A DNA stretch of 64,000 nt from an uncultured Clostridia bacterium. GTDB taxonomy: Bacteria > Bacillota > Clostridia > Oscillospirales > CAG-272. A model generated the notes under the pieces. That model made no database searches, had not been told where the DNA came from, and was given only the letters and a program-made list of their open reading frames with translations. Of this stretch, positions 6,605 to 15,288 are shown piece after piece. Location of the stretch: NCBI GenBank assembly GCA_947631765.1, contig CANRMP010000007.1:1-64000 (forward strand), written 5' to 3'. Made by a program: the position numbers and the translations under genes. Each line of letters opens with the position of its first letter. Position 1 is the stretch's first letter.

Positions 6605-9031
6605 TCAGGTTCCCGAGCCGATGCCGTTTTCGGTAGCGTATGTTTCGCCGGCGGAGCCCGCGGTGTACTTCATTGTGAAGGTAAATTCAACGTCAACCTT
6701 GGTCTCTTGCTCGATTTCCTTGGGATTGTCTTCGCCGTCCGGCTTTTCGGGGTCATAATCGGGGTTAGGAACCATTTCCGTTTTGGTTTCGGTCTTTGTG
6801 CCGGTGTGAATCTTGTATTCGCCGTCTACATAGTCAAATCCGAATGCGTGCTCTCCGATAGTCTCAAGAGATGCGGGAACGGTAAGCTCGGAAAGTCCGG
6901 TGTTGAGGAACGCTTCTTTGCCTACAGAGGTAAGCGAAGATGAGAAGGTAACGCTTGTGAGCGCCGCGCAACCCGAGAACGCTTCGTTTCCGATTGTCTT
7001 AACCGTTGAAGGAATAGTTGCGCTTGCAAGGCTTTCGCAACCCTTGAACGCCTTGTCGCCGATTTCGGTTGTGCCCGAAAGCGTGATGGCGGTAAGCGCC
7101 GCACATCCTTCAAACGCGCTGTTGCCGACTTTTGCGACTGATGCGCCCGACATTTCGAAGGTCGTAAGAGCTGTGCATCCGCGGCAGAGATTTGCGGGAA
7201 TTTCGGTAATAGTTGCCGGAACGGTTATGCGTGTTATTTCGGTATGTCCGTCAAACGCGCCGCTTGCTATTGCGGTAACGGGAATGCCGTTGATTGTTGT
7301 GGGAACGACTACAGTTGCGTAATCGTATGTGTATTTGTTAATTGTCACAAAGGCGGGTGTTACAACGTTATTGCCCTCCTCGTCCTTTTCGGTTACCTCG
7401 GGGGTTACCGTGTAATCAAAGTCGGTAAAGGGAGACTCGCCGTTGTTGCCTATAACCGTGAAGGCAAAGCCGTTTGTTTCGGCATAGGTCTCTGCGGTGT
7501 TTCCCGCAAAGCCGAGGATAGAGAAGTTTTCGACAGGTACGGGAATTATATCCTCCTCGCCCTCCTCGGGCTCTTCGTTGACTCCGTCGACAAAGCCTAT
7601 GGCGTAATCGTTTATTGTCGAAACTCCGGTAGGAACAGTTATTTCCGTGATTGCGCAATTGTAGAAGGCTTTAGCGGAAAATGATACAAGCCCTCTGCCA
7701 AGCTGTACGGATGAAAGCGAGGTGCAACCGTCAAACGCGCTTTCGAAAATTGCCGTGACGGTGTGGGGTATTGTCACCGATTTAAGCGAGGTGCAGTTTA
7801 CAAATGCGGAAGCGCCGATACTTGTCATTGAGTTACTGAGCTTGATTGAAGAAAGAGAAGCGCAGTTTGCAAAAGCGGAGGCGCTGAGCGATCTTACCGC
7901 GTCCGGAATTTCGTAGCTTGTAATTGCAGTTCCCGAGAACGCGCCGCTGCCGATTTCATTTATTTCGGCTGCAAATCTTATGTCGGTGAGCTTTTCGCAG
8001 TCATGGAAGAGGAAGTTGCCTGCTCTCTTGATCCCTTCGGGAATGGATATGCTGGTTATAGAAGTGCAGTATCCGAAGGCCCCGTTTCCGAGAGTTGTAA
8101 GCCCTTCGGGAAGGTTGAAGCTTTCAACAAGACCCATACCGTAGAAAGCGTAGCTACCGATAGAGGTGACGTTGCTTCCGATCTCAACCGAGGTTACCGC
8201 GGTGTTGTTGAAGAACGCATAATCGCCTATCGAGGTGAGCGCTTCGGGAAGCGCTAAGGAGGCAATCTTGTCGCAGTAATAGAATGCGTTATTGCCTATT
8301 GTCAGCAGTCCTTGGGGAAGAGTTAAGCTGTCAAAGCTTTGGCAGAAATAGAAAGCGTCGTTTCCGATTGCCGTAACGTTTTCGGGAATAGCTACCGAGG
8401 CAAGCGCACGGCAGCCGTAGAATATACCCGCGGGGATTTCGGTAAGACCCGACGGGAGCTTTGCCGAGGTAAGGGAGGTGTTCTGATAGCACACCTGTGT
8501 GCCGAGAGTCGTTACGCTGTCGGGAATATCAAGCGAGACAAGGGAGGAGCAGAATTTAAACGCGCCGTCGCCGAGAGCGGTAAGTCCCGAGGGCAGGGTA
8601 ACGTTCTTGAGCGCAGAACACATATAGAACGCGTATCTTGCAACGTTCGTGTATCCTTGAGGAATTGTGACCGATTCAAGCGTGGTGTTTGCTTTGAATG
8701 CAAAGGAGCCGAGAGTCGTGATGCTCTGTTCGGCATATGTAAGCGGAAGAGTTACCTCTTTGTCGCTGCCGAGATATTCGGCAACCACGACGCCGTTTTC
8801 ATAAAACTCATATCTGAAGTCGCCGTCCGTCGCGGTGCTGAGATAAGCGCCGAGCCCGTATTGGTCTGCCACATAGGGTTCATCCGGCACTATCTCCGAT
8901 ATAGAACCGGAATCGGTCGCATCGGGATCGTTTTGAGGTGTGGTGGTGCTTGTTGTATCGTCGTCTGACTTGCAGGCAATAAACGACACCGCAAGACAAG
9001 CTGCCACAAAAAATAAGAGAAATTTTTTCAT
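6605..9031 (-). CDS. BspA-type leucine-rich-repeat lipoprotein (LRR_5)
   Basis: A secreted, lipid-anchored surface protein of 808 residues. The start at 9031 gives a lipoprotein signal peptide (MKKFLLFFVAACLAVSFIAC) with Cys20 as lipidation site, and GGAG lies 10 nt upstream; a longer reading would bury the signal. After a Thr/Asp-rich linker and a short N-terminal region come two blocks of ~23-residue BspA-like repeats of the form IG..AF..C..L..V.IP..V, split by a non-repeat segment (about residues 460-560). The total is around twenty repeats. The C-terminus is Lys/Glu/Asp-rich and lacks a sortase or membrane anchor. LRR_5 proteins in gut bacteria and pathogens mediate binding to host matrix or other cells; the ligand here is unknown. 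It has its own promoter and terminator. Confidence 0.93.
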   Translation of the reverse strand: MKKFLLFFVAACLAVSFIACKSDDDTTSTTTPQNDPDATDSGSISEIVPDEPYVADQYGLGAYLSTATDGDFRYEFYENGVVVAEYLGSDKEVTLPLTYAEQSITTLGSFAFKANTTLESVTIPQGYTNVARYAFYMCSALKNVTLPSGLTALGDGAFKFCSSLVSLDIPDSVTTLGTQVCYQNTSLTSAKLPSGLTEIPAGIFYGCRALASVAIPENVTAIGNDAFYFCQSFDSLTLPQGLLTIGNNAFYYCDKIASLALPEALTSIGDYAFFNNTAVTSVEIGSNVTSIGSYAFYGMGLVESFNLPEGLTTLGNGAFGYCTSITSISIPEGIKRAGNFLFHDCEKLTDIRFAAEINEIGSGAFSGTAITSYEIPDAVRSLSASAFANCASLSSIKLSNSMTSIGASAFVNCTSLKSVTIPHTVTAIFESAFDGCTSLSSVQLGRGLVSFSAKAFYNCAITEITVPTGVSTINDYAIGFVDGVNEEPEEGEEDIIPVPVENFSILGFAGNTAETYAETNGFAFTVIGNNGESPFTDFDYTVTPEVTEKDEEGNNVVTPAFVTINKYTYDYATVVVPTTINGIPVTAIASGAFDGHTEITRITVPATITEIPANLCRGCTALTTFEMSGASVAKVGNSAFEGCAALTAITLSGTTEIGDKAFKGCESLASATIPSTVKTIGNEAFSGCAALTSVTFSSSLTSVGKEAFLNTGLSELTVPASLETIGEHAFGFDYVDGEYKIHTGTKTETKTEMVPNPDYDPEKPDGEDNPKEIEQETKVDVEFTFTMKYTAGSAGETYATENGIGSGT

Positions 9032-9205
9032 GTCAATCTCCATTCTGCCGTAATCGGCTGTATAAATATCGATGAATTCGGCGTGCCGGAGCCGGACGAA
9101 GACAATATGCCCCAAAAAGCGCTCATCTTCAAAGCTTCGGCGTAAAACGACCAAACCGCAAAGCCGGCGGCAAGTCGCCCACGCTTTTACCCCAGTACGT
9201 TATTT
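9032..9205 (-). other. Long untranslated leader of the LRR lipoprotein gene
   Basis: About 175 nt separate the promoter from the chosen start. The leader contains GC-rich segments able to pair (for example GCCGGCTTTGCGG and CCGGCTCCGGC) but no riboswitch class that I recognise. An in-frame extension of the coding region runs through part of it, but has no signal peptide at its start and looks non-coding. Confidence 0.4.
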
Positions 9206-9211
9206 ATCTCA

Positions 9212-9241
9212 ATTATACAATAAGTGATGGCTGTTTGTCAA
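9212..9241 (-). promoter_or_regulatory. Sigma-A promoter of the LRR lipoprotein gene
   Basis: On the minus strand a perfect TTGACA (9236-9241) and TATAAT (9212-9217) are separated by 18 bp. It is divergent from the methyltransferase promoter 50 bp away. Confidence 0.8.
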
Positions 9242-9290
9242 GTGCAATGTGCTATTTTAATAAAAAAGCTTGTTAATTTTCTTTTAAATC

Positions 9291-9319
9291 TTGACAATTA
9301 TTTTCTCGCGCGGTATAAT
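9291..9319 (+). promoter_or_regulatory. Sigma-A promoter of the rRNA methyltransferase gene
   Basis: A perfect TTGACA (9291-9296) and TATAAT (9314-9319) with a 17-bp spacer. The expected transcript start is ~75 nt before the ATG at 9402. Confidence 0.85.
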
Positions 9320-9401
9320 ACAGCTGAATTTTTCCGACCTCCCGCGTTTATCGGAAGTCGGAAGCGACTTATTTGTTTGTTACAAGGAGGAGTTAAGCTT
9401 T

Positions 9402-10748
9402 ATGCTTCCTGCGGAATTTGAAAGCAGAATGAAAATTCTTTTGGGCGACACCTTTCAGAGCTTTATAGAAGAATGCTCAAAACCTCCGGTAAAAGCGATA
9501 AGTATAAACACCCTTTACGACGTTTCCTTTTTACCTCTGCCCGACTTAAAAAAGATACCGTACGCCGCGGGGGCTTACTACATTGACGAAAGCTTTCCCG
9601 AAAAGCCCGGCAGAACCCCGCTTCACCATGCGGGCGCGTATTATATCCAAGAGCCCTCAGCTATGGCTCCTCTTTCCTCGCTTGAAATAAAGGACGGCAT
9701 AAAAATACTTGATATGTGCGCTTCCCCCGGTGGAAAGACCGTTCAGGCGGCGATGAAAAACCGCAGCGGTGTGATTGTCGCAAATGAGATTGACAGACAG
9801 CGCGCCATGACTCTTGTACAAAATATAGAGCGCATGGGGATAAAAAACTGTATTGTTACAAGCCTTGAAAGCTCGGCAATAGCCATGCGTTATCCCGACT
9901 TTTTTGACCTTGTCGTGTGCGACGCGCCCTGCTCGGGAGAGGGGATGATGCGCAAAAATTCCCTTGCGATTTCAATGTGGAACACAGGTAATATAAAAAT
10001 GTGCGCCGCGCGCCAGAGGAAAATACTAAACAATGCCGCGCTGACGGTAAGGCACGGCGGCAATCTTATATATTCGACCTGCACCTTCTCGCTTGAAGAA
10101 AACGAAATGACAATCGACAGCTTTTTGGAGACTCATCCCGATTTTAAGCTTCGCGCCGTGCCTGAGGTTCTGAGGCAGGCAAGCCTTGACGGGATATGCT
10201 TTGACGGCTGTAAAAGCAAAGACCTTGATAAATGCCGCCGCTTTTACCCGCACATTTCTCCCGGAGAGGGACAGTTTTTCGCTCTTATGCAAAGAGACGA
10301 CGATGAGCAGGGCGAATTTTTGCCCCACGGCGCCGCCTTGCAGGAGCTTTCGCCAAGCGAGCTGAAAATTGTGTCCGATTTTTTTGATTCCTCTCTTGAG
10401 AGTGCGCCGATAGGTGTAAAAAAATTTCTTGAGAGCGCCGTTATTTCTCCCGATTTTCCTCTTCCCGACACGGGCGTGCTTCTTGCCGGAGTAAGAATAG
10501 GGCAGATAAGCAAGGGGCGCATAATACCCCATCATCAGTTTTTTTCCGCTTACGGCAGGCTTTTTTTAAGGCAAAAGGGGCTTGATAAAGAGGAGGCGAA
10601 AAGGTATATTTCGGGACAGACGCTTGACGCCGATATTAAGGACGGCTGGGGCGCGGCGCTGTTTTGCGGCATACCGCTCGGAGGCTTCAAGGCGGTTTCG
10701 GGATGCCTTAAAAATCACTATCCCAAGGGGTTTCGGCAAAGTGGCTGA
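9402..10748 (+). CDS. RsmF/NSUN-type rRNA (cytosine-5) methyltransferase
   Basis: An S-adenosylmethionine-dependent RNA m5C methyltransferase of the NOL1/NOP2/Sun family, 448 residues, acting on rRNA in the cytoplasm. The SAM-binding motif is LDMCASPGGKT. The two catalytic cysteines are visible, Cys177 in CDAPCSGEGM and Cys227 in YSTCTFS. The C-terminal ~170 residues resemble the extra RNA-binding region of RsmF/YebU rather than RsmB, which has an N-terminal NusB domain absent here. The ATG at 9402 follows AAGGAGG by 11 nt; an in-frame upstream reading would start inside the promoter. It is a single-gene unit with promoter and terminator. The exact modified cytosine cannot be read from sequence. 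Confidence 0.92.
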   Translation: MLPAEFESRMKILLGDTFQSFIEECSKPPVKAISINTLYDVSFLPLPDLKKIPYAAGAYYIDESFPEKPGRTPLHHAGAYYIQEPSAMAPLSSLEIKDGIKILDMCASPGGKTVQAAMKNRSGVIVANEIDRQRAMTLVQNIERMGIKNCIVTSLESSAIAMRYPDFFDLVVCDAPCSGEGMMRKNSLAISMWNTGNIKMCAARQRKILNNAALTVRHGGNLIYSTCTFSLEENEMTIDSFLETHPDFKLRAVPEVLRQASLDGICFDGCKSKDLDKCRRFYPHISPGEGQFFALMQRDDDEQGEFLPHGAALQELSPSELKIVSDFFDSSLESAPIGVKKFLESAVISPDFPLPDTGVLLAGVRIGQISKGRIIPHHQFFSAYGRLFLRQKGLDKEEAKRYISGQTLDADIKDGWGAALFCGIPLGGFKAVSGCLKNHYPKGFRQSG

Positions 10749-10770
10749 CAACGCCGAAGAAGCTTATACA

Positions 10771-10829
10771 AAAACGGCAGGTTCTTCGCAAAAAACTTTT
10801 TTAAAGCTTTGCGGTGCGCCTGCCGTTTT
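10771..10829 (+). terminator. Terminator after the rRNA methyltransferase gene
   Basis: AAAACGGCAGG and CCTGCCGTTTT form an 11-bp perfect stem enclosing a 37-nt loop. The long loop makes it weaker evidence than the neighbouring hairpin. Confidence 0.55.
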
Positions 10830-10843
10830 AAGGCTTGGTACCT

Positions 10844-10864
10844 AAAAACCCTTGTCGGGTTTTT
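10844..10864 (-). terminator. Terminator of the marR-ABC operon (bidirectional)
   Basis: AAAAACCC / GGGTTTTT is an 8-bp stem with a 5-nt loop and T-runs on both strands. It lies 26 nt after the stop of the minus-strand ABC gene. Confidence 0.75.
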
Positions 10865-10890
10865 GGGGTATTTACGCGGCAAAAGAACTC

Positions 10891-12840
10891 TCAGTCGAGT
10901 TCCTTTTTGCCGGTATAAAGCTCATAGTATCTGCCGCCGAGGGCAAGAAGCTCCTCATGCGAGCCGCGCTCGATTATCTCTCCCGCCTCAAGCACCATAA
11001 TGGCGTTGGCGTTTCGCACGGTCGAAAGACGGTGAGCGATAATAAATGTCGTGCGGTTTTTCATAAGTCTGTCCATGCCGTGCTCAATGTGGCGCTCGGT
11101 TCTCGTATCGACGGAGGAGGTCGCCTCGTCAAGCACAAGTATCGGAGCCTTGGAAAGCGCGGCTCTTGCAATGTTCAAAAGCTGGCGCTGACCCTGCGAA
11201 AGGTTCGAGCCGTCTCCTGTCAGCACGGTGTCATATCCCTTCTCAAGGCGCATTATAAACGAGTGCGCCGAGGCTGTCTTTGCGGCGGCAATTACTTCCT
11301 CATCCGTTGCGTCAAGCCGACCGTAACGGATGTTTTCCATCACCGTTCCCGTGAAAAGGTGGGTGTCCTGAAGCACCATTGCGATATTTTTTCTCAGGTG
11401 ATCCCGGTCAAAATCCTTTATATTTTCGCCGTCGATTGTAATTGTACCGCCGTCTATGTCGTAGAATCGGTTCAAAAGGTTGGTTATTGTGGTTTTCCCC
11501 GCGCCAGTCGAGCCGACAAAAGCTATTTTCTGCCCGGGATGGGCGTAAAGCGAGATGTTTTTAAGAATTATCTTGTCGGGATTGTATCCGAAGGTGACAT
11601 TGTCAAACACCACGTCTCCGCGCATCGGGACGGTAAGTCCTTTTGTGGACAGAGCATTTTTTTGCTTTTCGATATAGCTTTCGATTTCGCTTTGAGGAGT
11701 ATTTTCGGGGAATTTCGGAAGGTCGGCGTCAAGCGGCGTTTTATCCATTATTGCAAACACACGCTCCGCGCCCGCAAGCGCTGCAAAAATCGTACTTGTC
11801 TGCTGAGCTATCATGTTGATAGGCATCGAGAACTGCCGCGAATAGTTGCAGAACACCGAAACGCCGCCGATATCAAAGCCGTTGTAAATGCAGAGAAGTC
11901 CTCCTATACCTGCTGTTACGGCATAGGATATCTGCGAAAGGTTGCCGAGTATCGGTCCCATTATTCCGCCGTAAAACTGAGCTTTGAACTGCTTTTGGCG
12001 AAGGTCCTCGTTAATAAGCCCGAATTCCTCCTCGCAGACGCTCTCGTGATTAAATACCTTTATGACCTTGGAGCCCGAAACAGTCTCCTCTATGTATCCG
12101 TTGACCGCGCCGAGAGCGGACTGCTGTGAAGAGTAATACTTTCCCGAGCGCTTTGCGATAAACGTTCCGCCGAGCATTACAAGCGGAATAAAGCAAAGCG
12201 TTACAAGAGTGAGCCATATGTTGGTATATACCATCATGATAAACGTGCCGATAAGGGTTATCGTTCCCGAAACAAGCTGAACTATGGTGTTGTTTATCAT
12301 CATGTTTATGTTGTCGATGTCGTTTGTAAAACGGCTCATAAGGTCGCCTGTGGTGTTGTTGTCAAAAAAACGCACCGGAAGCTCCTGAAGCTTGCAAAAC
12401 AGGTCGTTTCTTATCTTTTCCACCGAATCCTGCGCAATTTTCATCATCAGCCTTTGCTGTAAGTAGGTGGCGCCTATTCCGACAAGATATATTATTCCGA
12501 TGAAAATCAGAATAAAAAGAAGATTTTGTATGCGTTCTGCGGCGGGAATATTTCCGTCTGCCACGTTGTTTATAACAGGTCTTAATATATATGAGCCCGC
12601 AAGGCTTGTCAGGGTACTGCAAAGCATGAGAAATATAACAAGCATCAATGAAAGCTTGTAGCTTGCAACATAGCTCCACAGCCTTTTTACCGTGCTGCCG
12701 GTATTTTTGGGCCTTCCGGAGACCGGTATTCTGCCTCTCGGACCGCCGCCCGGTCTGCCGGGTCCCATGCCCATTTTCGGACCCTTGACCTCGCGTGTGT
12801 AAAGACGTCTGAGGTCTTCAAGCGTTCTTTTATTTGCCAT
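10891..12840 (-). CDS. Heterodimeric ABC exporter, subunit with catalytic Walker B Glu
   Basis: A half-transporter of 649 residues. An unusual N-terminal tail (about residues 1-50) is rich in Gly, Pro, Arg and Met (PKMGMGPGRPGGG). Six membrane helices follow, and then an ATPase with Walker A GSTGAGKTT, signature LSQGQRQ and Walker B LVLDEATS. Non-canonical SQGQ with a normal Glu is the mirror image of the upstream partner, so the two should form a heterodimer with one consensus ATP site, like YheH/YheI, LmrCD or EfrAB. The start at 12840 is set by AAAGGAG 4 nt upstream and lies 13 nt after the partner's stop. The marR gene at the head of the operon suggests drug- or toxin-responsive control. 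Confidence 0.9.
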   Translation of the reverse strand: MANKRTLEDLRRLYTREVKGPKMGMGPGRPGGGPRGRIPVSGRPKNTGSTVKRLWSYVASYKLSLMLVIFLMLCSTLTSLAGSYILRPVINNVADGNIPAAERIQNLLFILIFIGIIYLVGIGATYLQQRLMMKIAQDSVEKIRNDLFCKLQELPVRFFDNNTTGDLMSRFTNDIDNINMMINNTIVQLVSGTITLIGTFIMMVYTNIWLTLVTLCFIPLVMLGGTFIAKRSGKYYSSQQSALGAVNGYIEETVSGSKVIKVFNHESVCEEEFGLINEDLRQKQFKAQFYGGIMGPILGNLSQISYAVTAGIGGLLCIYNGFDIGGVSVFCNYSRQFSMPINMIAQQTSTIFAALAGAERVFAIMDKTPLDADLPKFPENTPQSEIESYIEKQKNALSTKGLTVPMRGDVVFDNVTFGYNPDKIILKNISLYAHPGQKIAFVGSTGAGKTTITNLLNRFYDIDGGTITIDGENIKDFDRDHLRKNIAMVLQDTHLFTGTVMENIRYGRLDATDEEVIAAAKTASAHSFIMRLEKGYDTVLTGDGSNLSQGQRQLLNIARAALSKAPILVLDEATSSVDTRTERHIEHGMDRLMKNRTTFIIAHRLSTVRNANAIMVLEAGEIIERGSHEELLALGGRYYELYTGKKELD

Positions 12841-12853
12841 ATTGCTCCTTTCC

Positions 12854-14629
12854 TCACTTTGCATCAGACTGAGAGTAGTAGATTTCCTGATACTCCTTGT
12901 TGCTTTCAAGGAGTTCTTCGTGGGTTCCTATACCCTTTATTTCTCCGTCGTCCATAACAACTATCATATCCGCGTCCTTTACCGAGGATATGCGCTGGGC
13001 GATAATGATTTTTGTGGATGAGGCAAGCCCTTCTCTGAAGGACTCGCGTATTTTCGCCTCGGTGGCGGTGTCAACCGCCGAGGTGGAGTCGTCAAGAATG
13101 ATGATTTTCGGCTTTTTGAGCAGTGTTCTTGCAATACAAAGCCTCTGCTTCTGACCGCCCGATACGTTTGAGCCGCCCTGGTCAAGCTTTGTCGCGTATC
13201 CTTCGGTGAAATTCTTGACAAACTTGTCTGCCTGCGCGTTTTCGGCGGCGGCGTACAGCTCCTCTTCTGTCGCGTCCTCGTCTCCCCAGCGCAGGTTTTC
13301 TTCAATGGTACCCGAGAAAAGCACGTTTTTCTGCAGCACCATGCCGACGCCGTCTCTTAAATTATACAGCGAATAATCCTTCACATTCACTCCGTCAATG
13401 AGTATCTCGCCCTCGTCGACGTCATACAGCCTCGGAATCATCGATACAAGAGTGCTTTTTCCGCATCCGGTCGAGCCGATAATACCGACGACTGTTCGCG
13501 GCATAATGACAAGATTTATATTGTTTAGCACCTTTGCCTCGCTGTTTTTGTAGTAACGGAAGGACACATTTCGAAATTCTATTTTTCCTTCCGTGATGTG
13601 GTAATTTGAGCTTGAGTTGACGTCCGAAATATCGATTTTTTCATTCAGAACCTCAAGAACACGTCTTCCCGATGCAAGGGCGCGGGAGAACATCATAAAC
13701 AGCATCGTTACCATCATCAGCGAGCTGAGTATCTGGGTTATGTAGGTAACAAAGGCGGTAAGGTCGCCCGAGGACATGCCCCCGCTTACCACCATGTTTC
13801 CTCCGAACCACATGACGGCAATTGTGGAAATATTCATAAACAGGGTCATGATGGGGGACATAAGTATCATCATGAGCATGGCGTTAATACCGGTCTTTTT
13901 CAGGTCGCTGTTTGCCGCATAAAACTTTTCTTTCTCGTAATCCTCACGGACAAAGGACTTAACGACACGAACGTTTGTTATGTTTTCCTGAACCGTGGAG
14001 TTAAGCGCGTCGACTTTTTCCTGCATACGCTCAAATCTCGGAAACGCCTTTACGGTAAAAGTCAGTATTGATATCAAAAGAAGCGGTATGACGACCGCAA
14101 GCACAACAGTCAGCTTCGGGTTCAGCGCAATTGCCATGATAAGCGCGCCGATAAGCATTCCGGGCGAGCGAAGCGCCATGCGAAGCAGGGTGTTTATGAA
14201 GTTTTGAAGCTGGGTGACGTCATTTGTAAGTCTTGTTACAAGAGAGGCGGTTGAAAATTTGTCAATATTTGAAAATGAAAATTTTTGTACCTTGGCGTAA
14301 AGGTCGGCGCGCAGGTCGGTGGAAAAATTGACCGCCGCCTTTGCTCCGAAATACGCGCCCCCGACGCCGCCTATCATCATAAGAATGGCGGTTATTATCA
14401 TCGCGGCGCAGATAGCAAGGATAAACGGCGCGTTTTCGCCTAAATTTTCATAAAACACTCTCAAAAATTTCGGCATTTCGTCAAGTTTTTCCTTCTTTAC
14501 GCCGTAGTCGATAATGTAAGCGAGAAATCTCGGCATGAGCACCTCTCCTATAACCTCGACTATCATGCATATGGGTCCCAATATAAAGTAGGGAAGATAG
14601 GGTTTTATGTATTTTGCCCACGTTTTCAA
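12854..14629 (-). CDS. Heterodimeric ABC exporter, subunit with degenerate Walker B
   Basis: A half-transporter of 591 residues with a six-helix membrane domain (about 15-310) and an ATPase. Walker A is GSTGCGKST, the signature is VSGGQKQR, and Walker B is IIILDDSTSAVD, where Asp replaces the catalytic Glu. It contributes the degenerate ATP site to a heterodimer with the gene at 10891-12840. The TTG start overlaps the marR stop as TTGA, with GGAG upstream, so its translation is probably coupled to marR. Family knowledge points to multidrug or lipid export; the substrate is not known. Confidence 0.9.
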   Translation of the reverse strand: MKTWAKYIKPYLPYFILGPICMIVEVIGEVLMPRFLAYIIDYGVKKEKLDEMPKFLRVFYENLGENAPFILAICAAMIITAILMMIGGVGGAYFGAKAAVNFSTDLRADLYAKVQKFSFSNIDKFSTASLVTRLTNDVTQLQNFINTLLRMALRSPGMLIGALIMAIALNPKLTVVLAVVIPLLLISILTFTVKAFPRFERMQEKVDALNSTVQENITNVRVVKSFVREDYEKEKFYAANSDLKKTGINAMLMMILMSPIMTLFMNISTIAVMWFGGNMVVSGGMSSGDLTAFVTYITQILSSLMMVTMLFMMFSRALASGRRVLEVLNEKIDISDVNSSSNYHITEGKIEFRNVSFRYYKNSEAKVLNNINLVIMPRTVVGIIGSTGCGKSTLVSMIPRLYDVDEGEILIDGVNVKDYSLYNLRDGVGMVLQKNVLFSGTIEENLRWGDEDATEEELYAAAENAQADKFVKNFTEGYATKLDQGGSNVSGGQKQRLCIARTLLKKPKIIILDDSTSAVDTATEAKIRESFREGLASSTKIIIAQRISSVKDADMIVVMDDGEIKGIGTHEELLESNKEYQEIYYSQSDAK

Positions 14630-15111
14630 TGCTTATCACACTCCGTTTCCTGTCCGAAATTCACAATAGGGTTGTCGTTTCCCCCGAGATTTTGATATAT
14701 GCGCAGCAGATAAGCTTTGAGCGCCGCTTGCTCCTTTTCTGAAAAACCGTCAAGGGAGAGCGCCTCGGTCTCGGTTGCCTTTTCGTGCGCCCGCTTTTCT
14801 ATTTGCTTTCCGGTTTCGGTCAGATAAACAAGCATCTGCCGCTGGTCGTTCTCGTCGCAGTGCCTTACTATATATCCGCTTTCCTCCATTTTGTGAAGCG
14901 TCACGCTCACTGTGGGAGCGGTGATATGTAGCCTTTTTGCAAGCTCTAACTGACTTAACCCGTCATGGTGGGCAAGATACATAAGCAGATGTCGGTATCC
15001 GGACGGCACCCCTGCCTTATCCGCCTCTTTTCGCATCTTAGCGCCAAACAGGCGGGATATATCGTTGATTAACATTAACGGGGTCTTGTTAAAATATCTT
15101 GGCTCTGACAT
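14626..15111 (-). CDS. MarR-family transcriptional regulator
   Basis: A 161-residue winged-helix repressor of the MarR family, which normally binds palindromic DNA as a dimer and releases it on binding a small ligand. The HTH is around residues 55-80 (LSQLELAKRLHITAPTVSVTLHKMEESGYI) and the wing follows (DENDQRQMLVYLTETG). It is the first gene of an operon with a heterodimeric ABC exporter, and the downstream gene overlaps its stop. An ideal palindrome covers the expected transcription start just upstream, so autoregulation and control of the exporter is the straightforward inference. Confidence 0.93.
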   Translation of the reverse strand: MSEPRYFNKTPLMLINDISRLFGAKMRKEADKAGVPSGYRHLLMYLAHHDGLSQLELAKRLHITAPTVSVTLHKMEESGYIVRHCDENDQRQMLVYLTETGKQIEKRAHEKATETEALSLDGFSEKEQAALKAYLLRIYQNLGGNDNPIVNFGQETECDKH

Positions 15112-15132
15112 GGCTTTTTCCTTTCAAAAACA

Positions 15133-15160
15133 ATTAGTTTACTAACTAATCGATATTATA
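15133..15160 (-). promoter_or_regulatory. Palindromic MarR operator overlapping the marR promoter
   Basis: ATTAGTT-TACT-AACTAAT (15133-15150) is a perfect 7-bp inverted repeat with a 4-bp centre. A TATAAT -10 box on the minus strand lies at 15155-15160, so the palindrome sits right where transcription should start. The TTAGTT/AACTAA form resembles MarR-family sites in other Firmicutes. The -35 is weak. Confidence 0.75.
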
Positions 15161-15218
15161 TTCACACACGCCAAAGATTTCATTAACTATTTGTGAATAT
15201 TGCGTAAATAAAAAATAA

Positions 15219-15246
15219 GCCGCCGCAAATAATAATTCGCGGCGGC
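15219..15246 (-). terminator. Terminator of the TerB-like gene
   Basis: GCCGCCGC / GCGGCGGC is an 8-bp perfect stem around a 12-nt AT-rich loop. On the minus strand it is followed by TTATTTTTTATTT. It separates the TerB-like gene from the downstream marR operon. Confidence 0.85.
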
Positions 15247-15288
15247 ATTGGCGCTGTGCGCCCTTGCGGCATCTATTGTAATTTGTCT

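Noticed and set aside
10852..12129. Long plus-strand open frame opposite the ABC exporter gene
   Set aside because: It lies wholly antisense to a well-supported ATPase/permease gene, has no ribosome binding site and encodes a Cys/His/Arg-rich composition typical of shadows.
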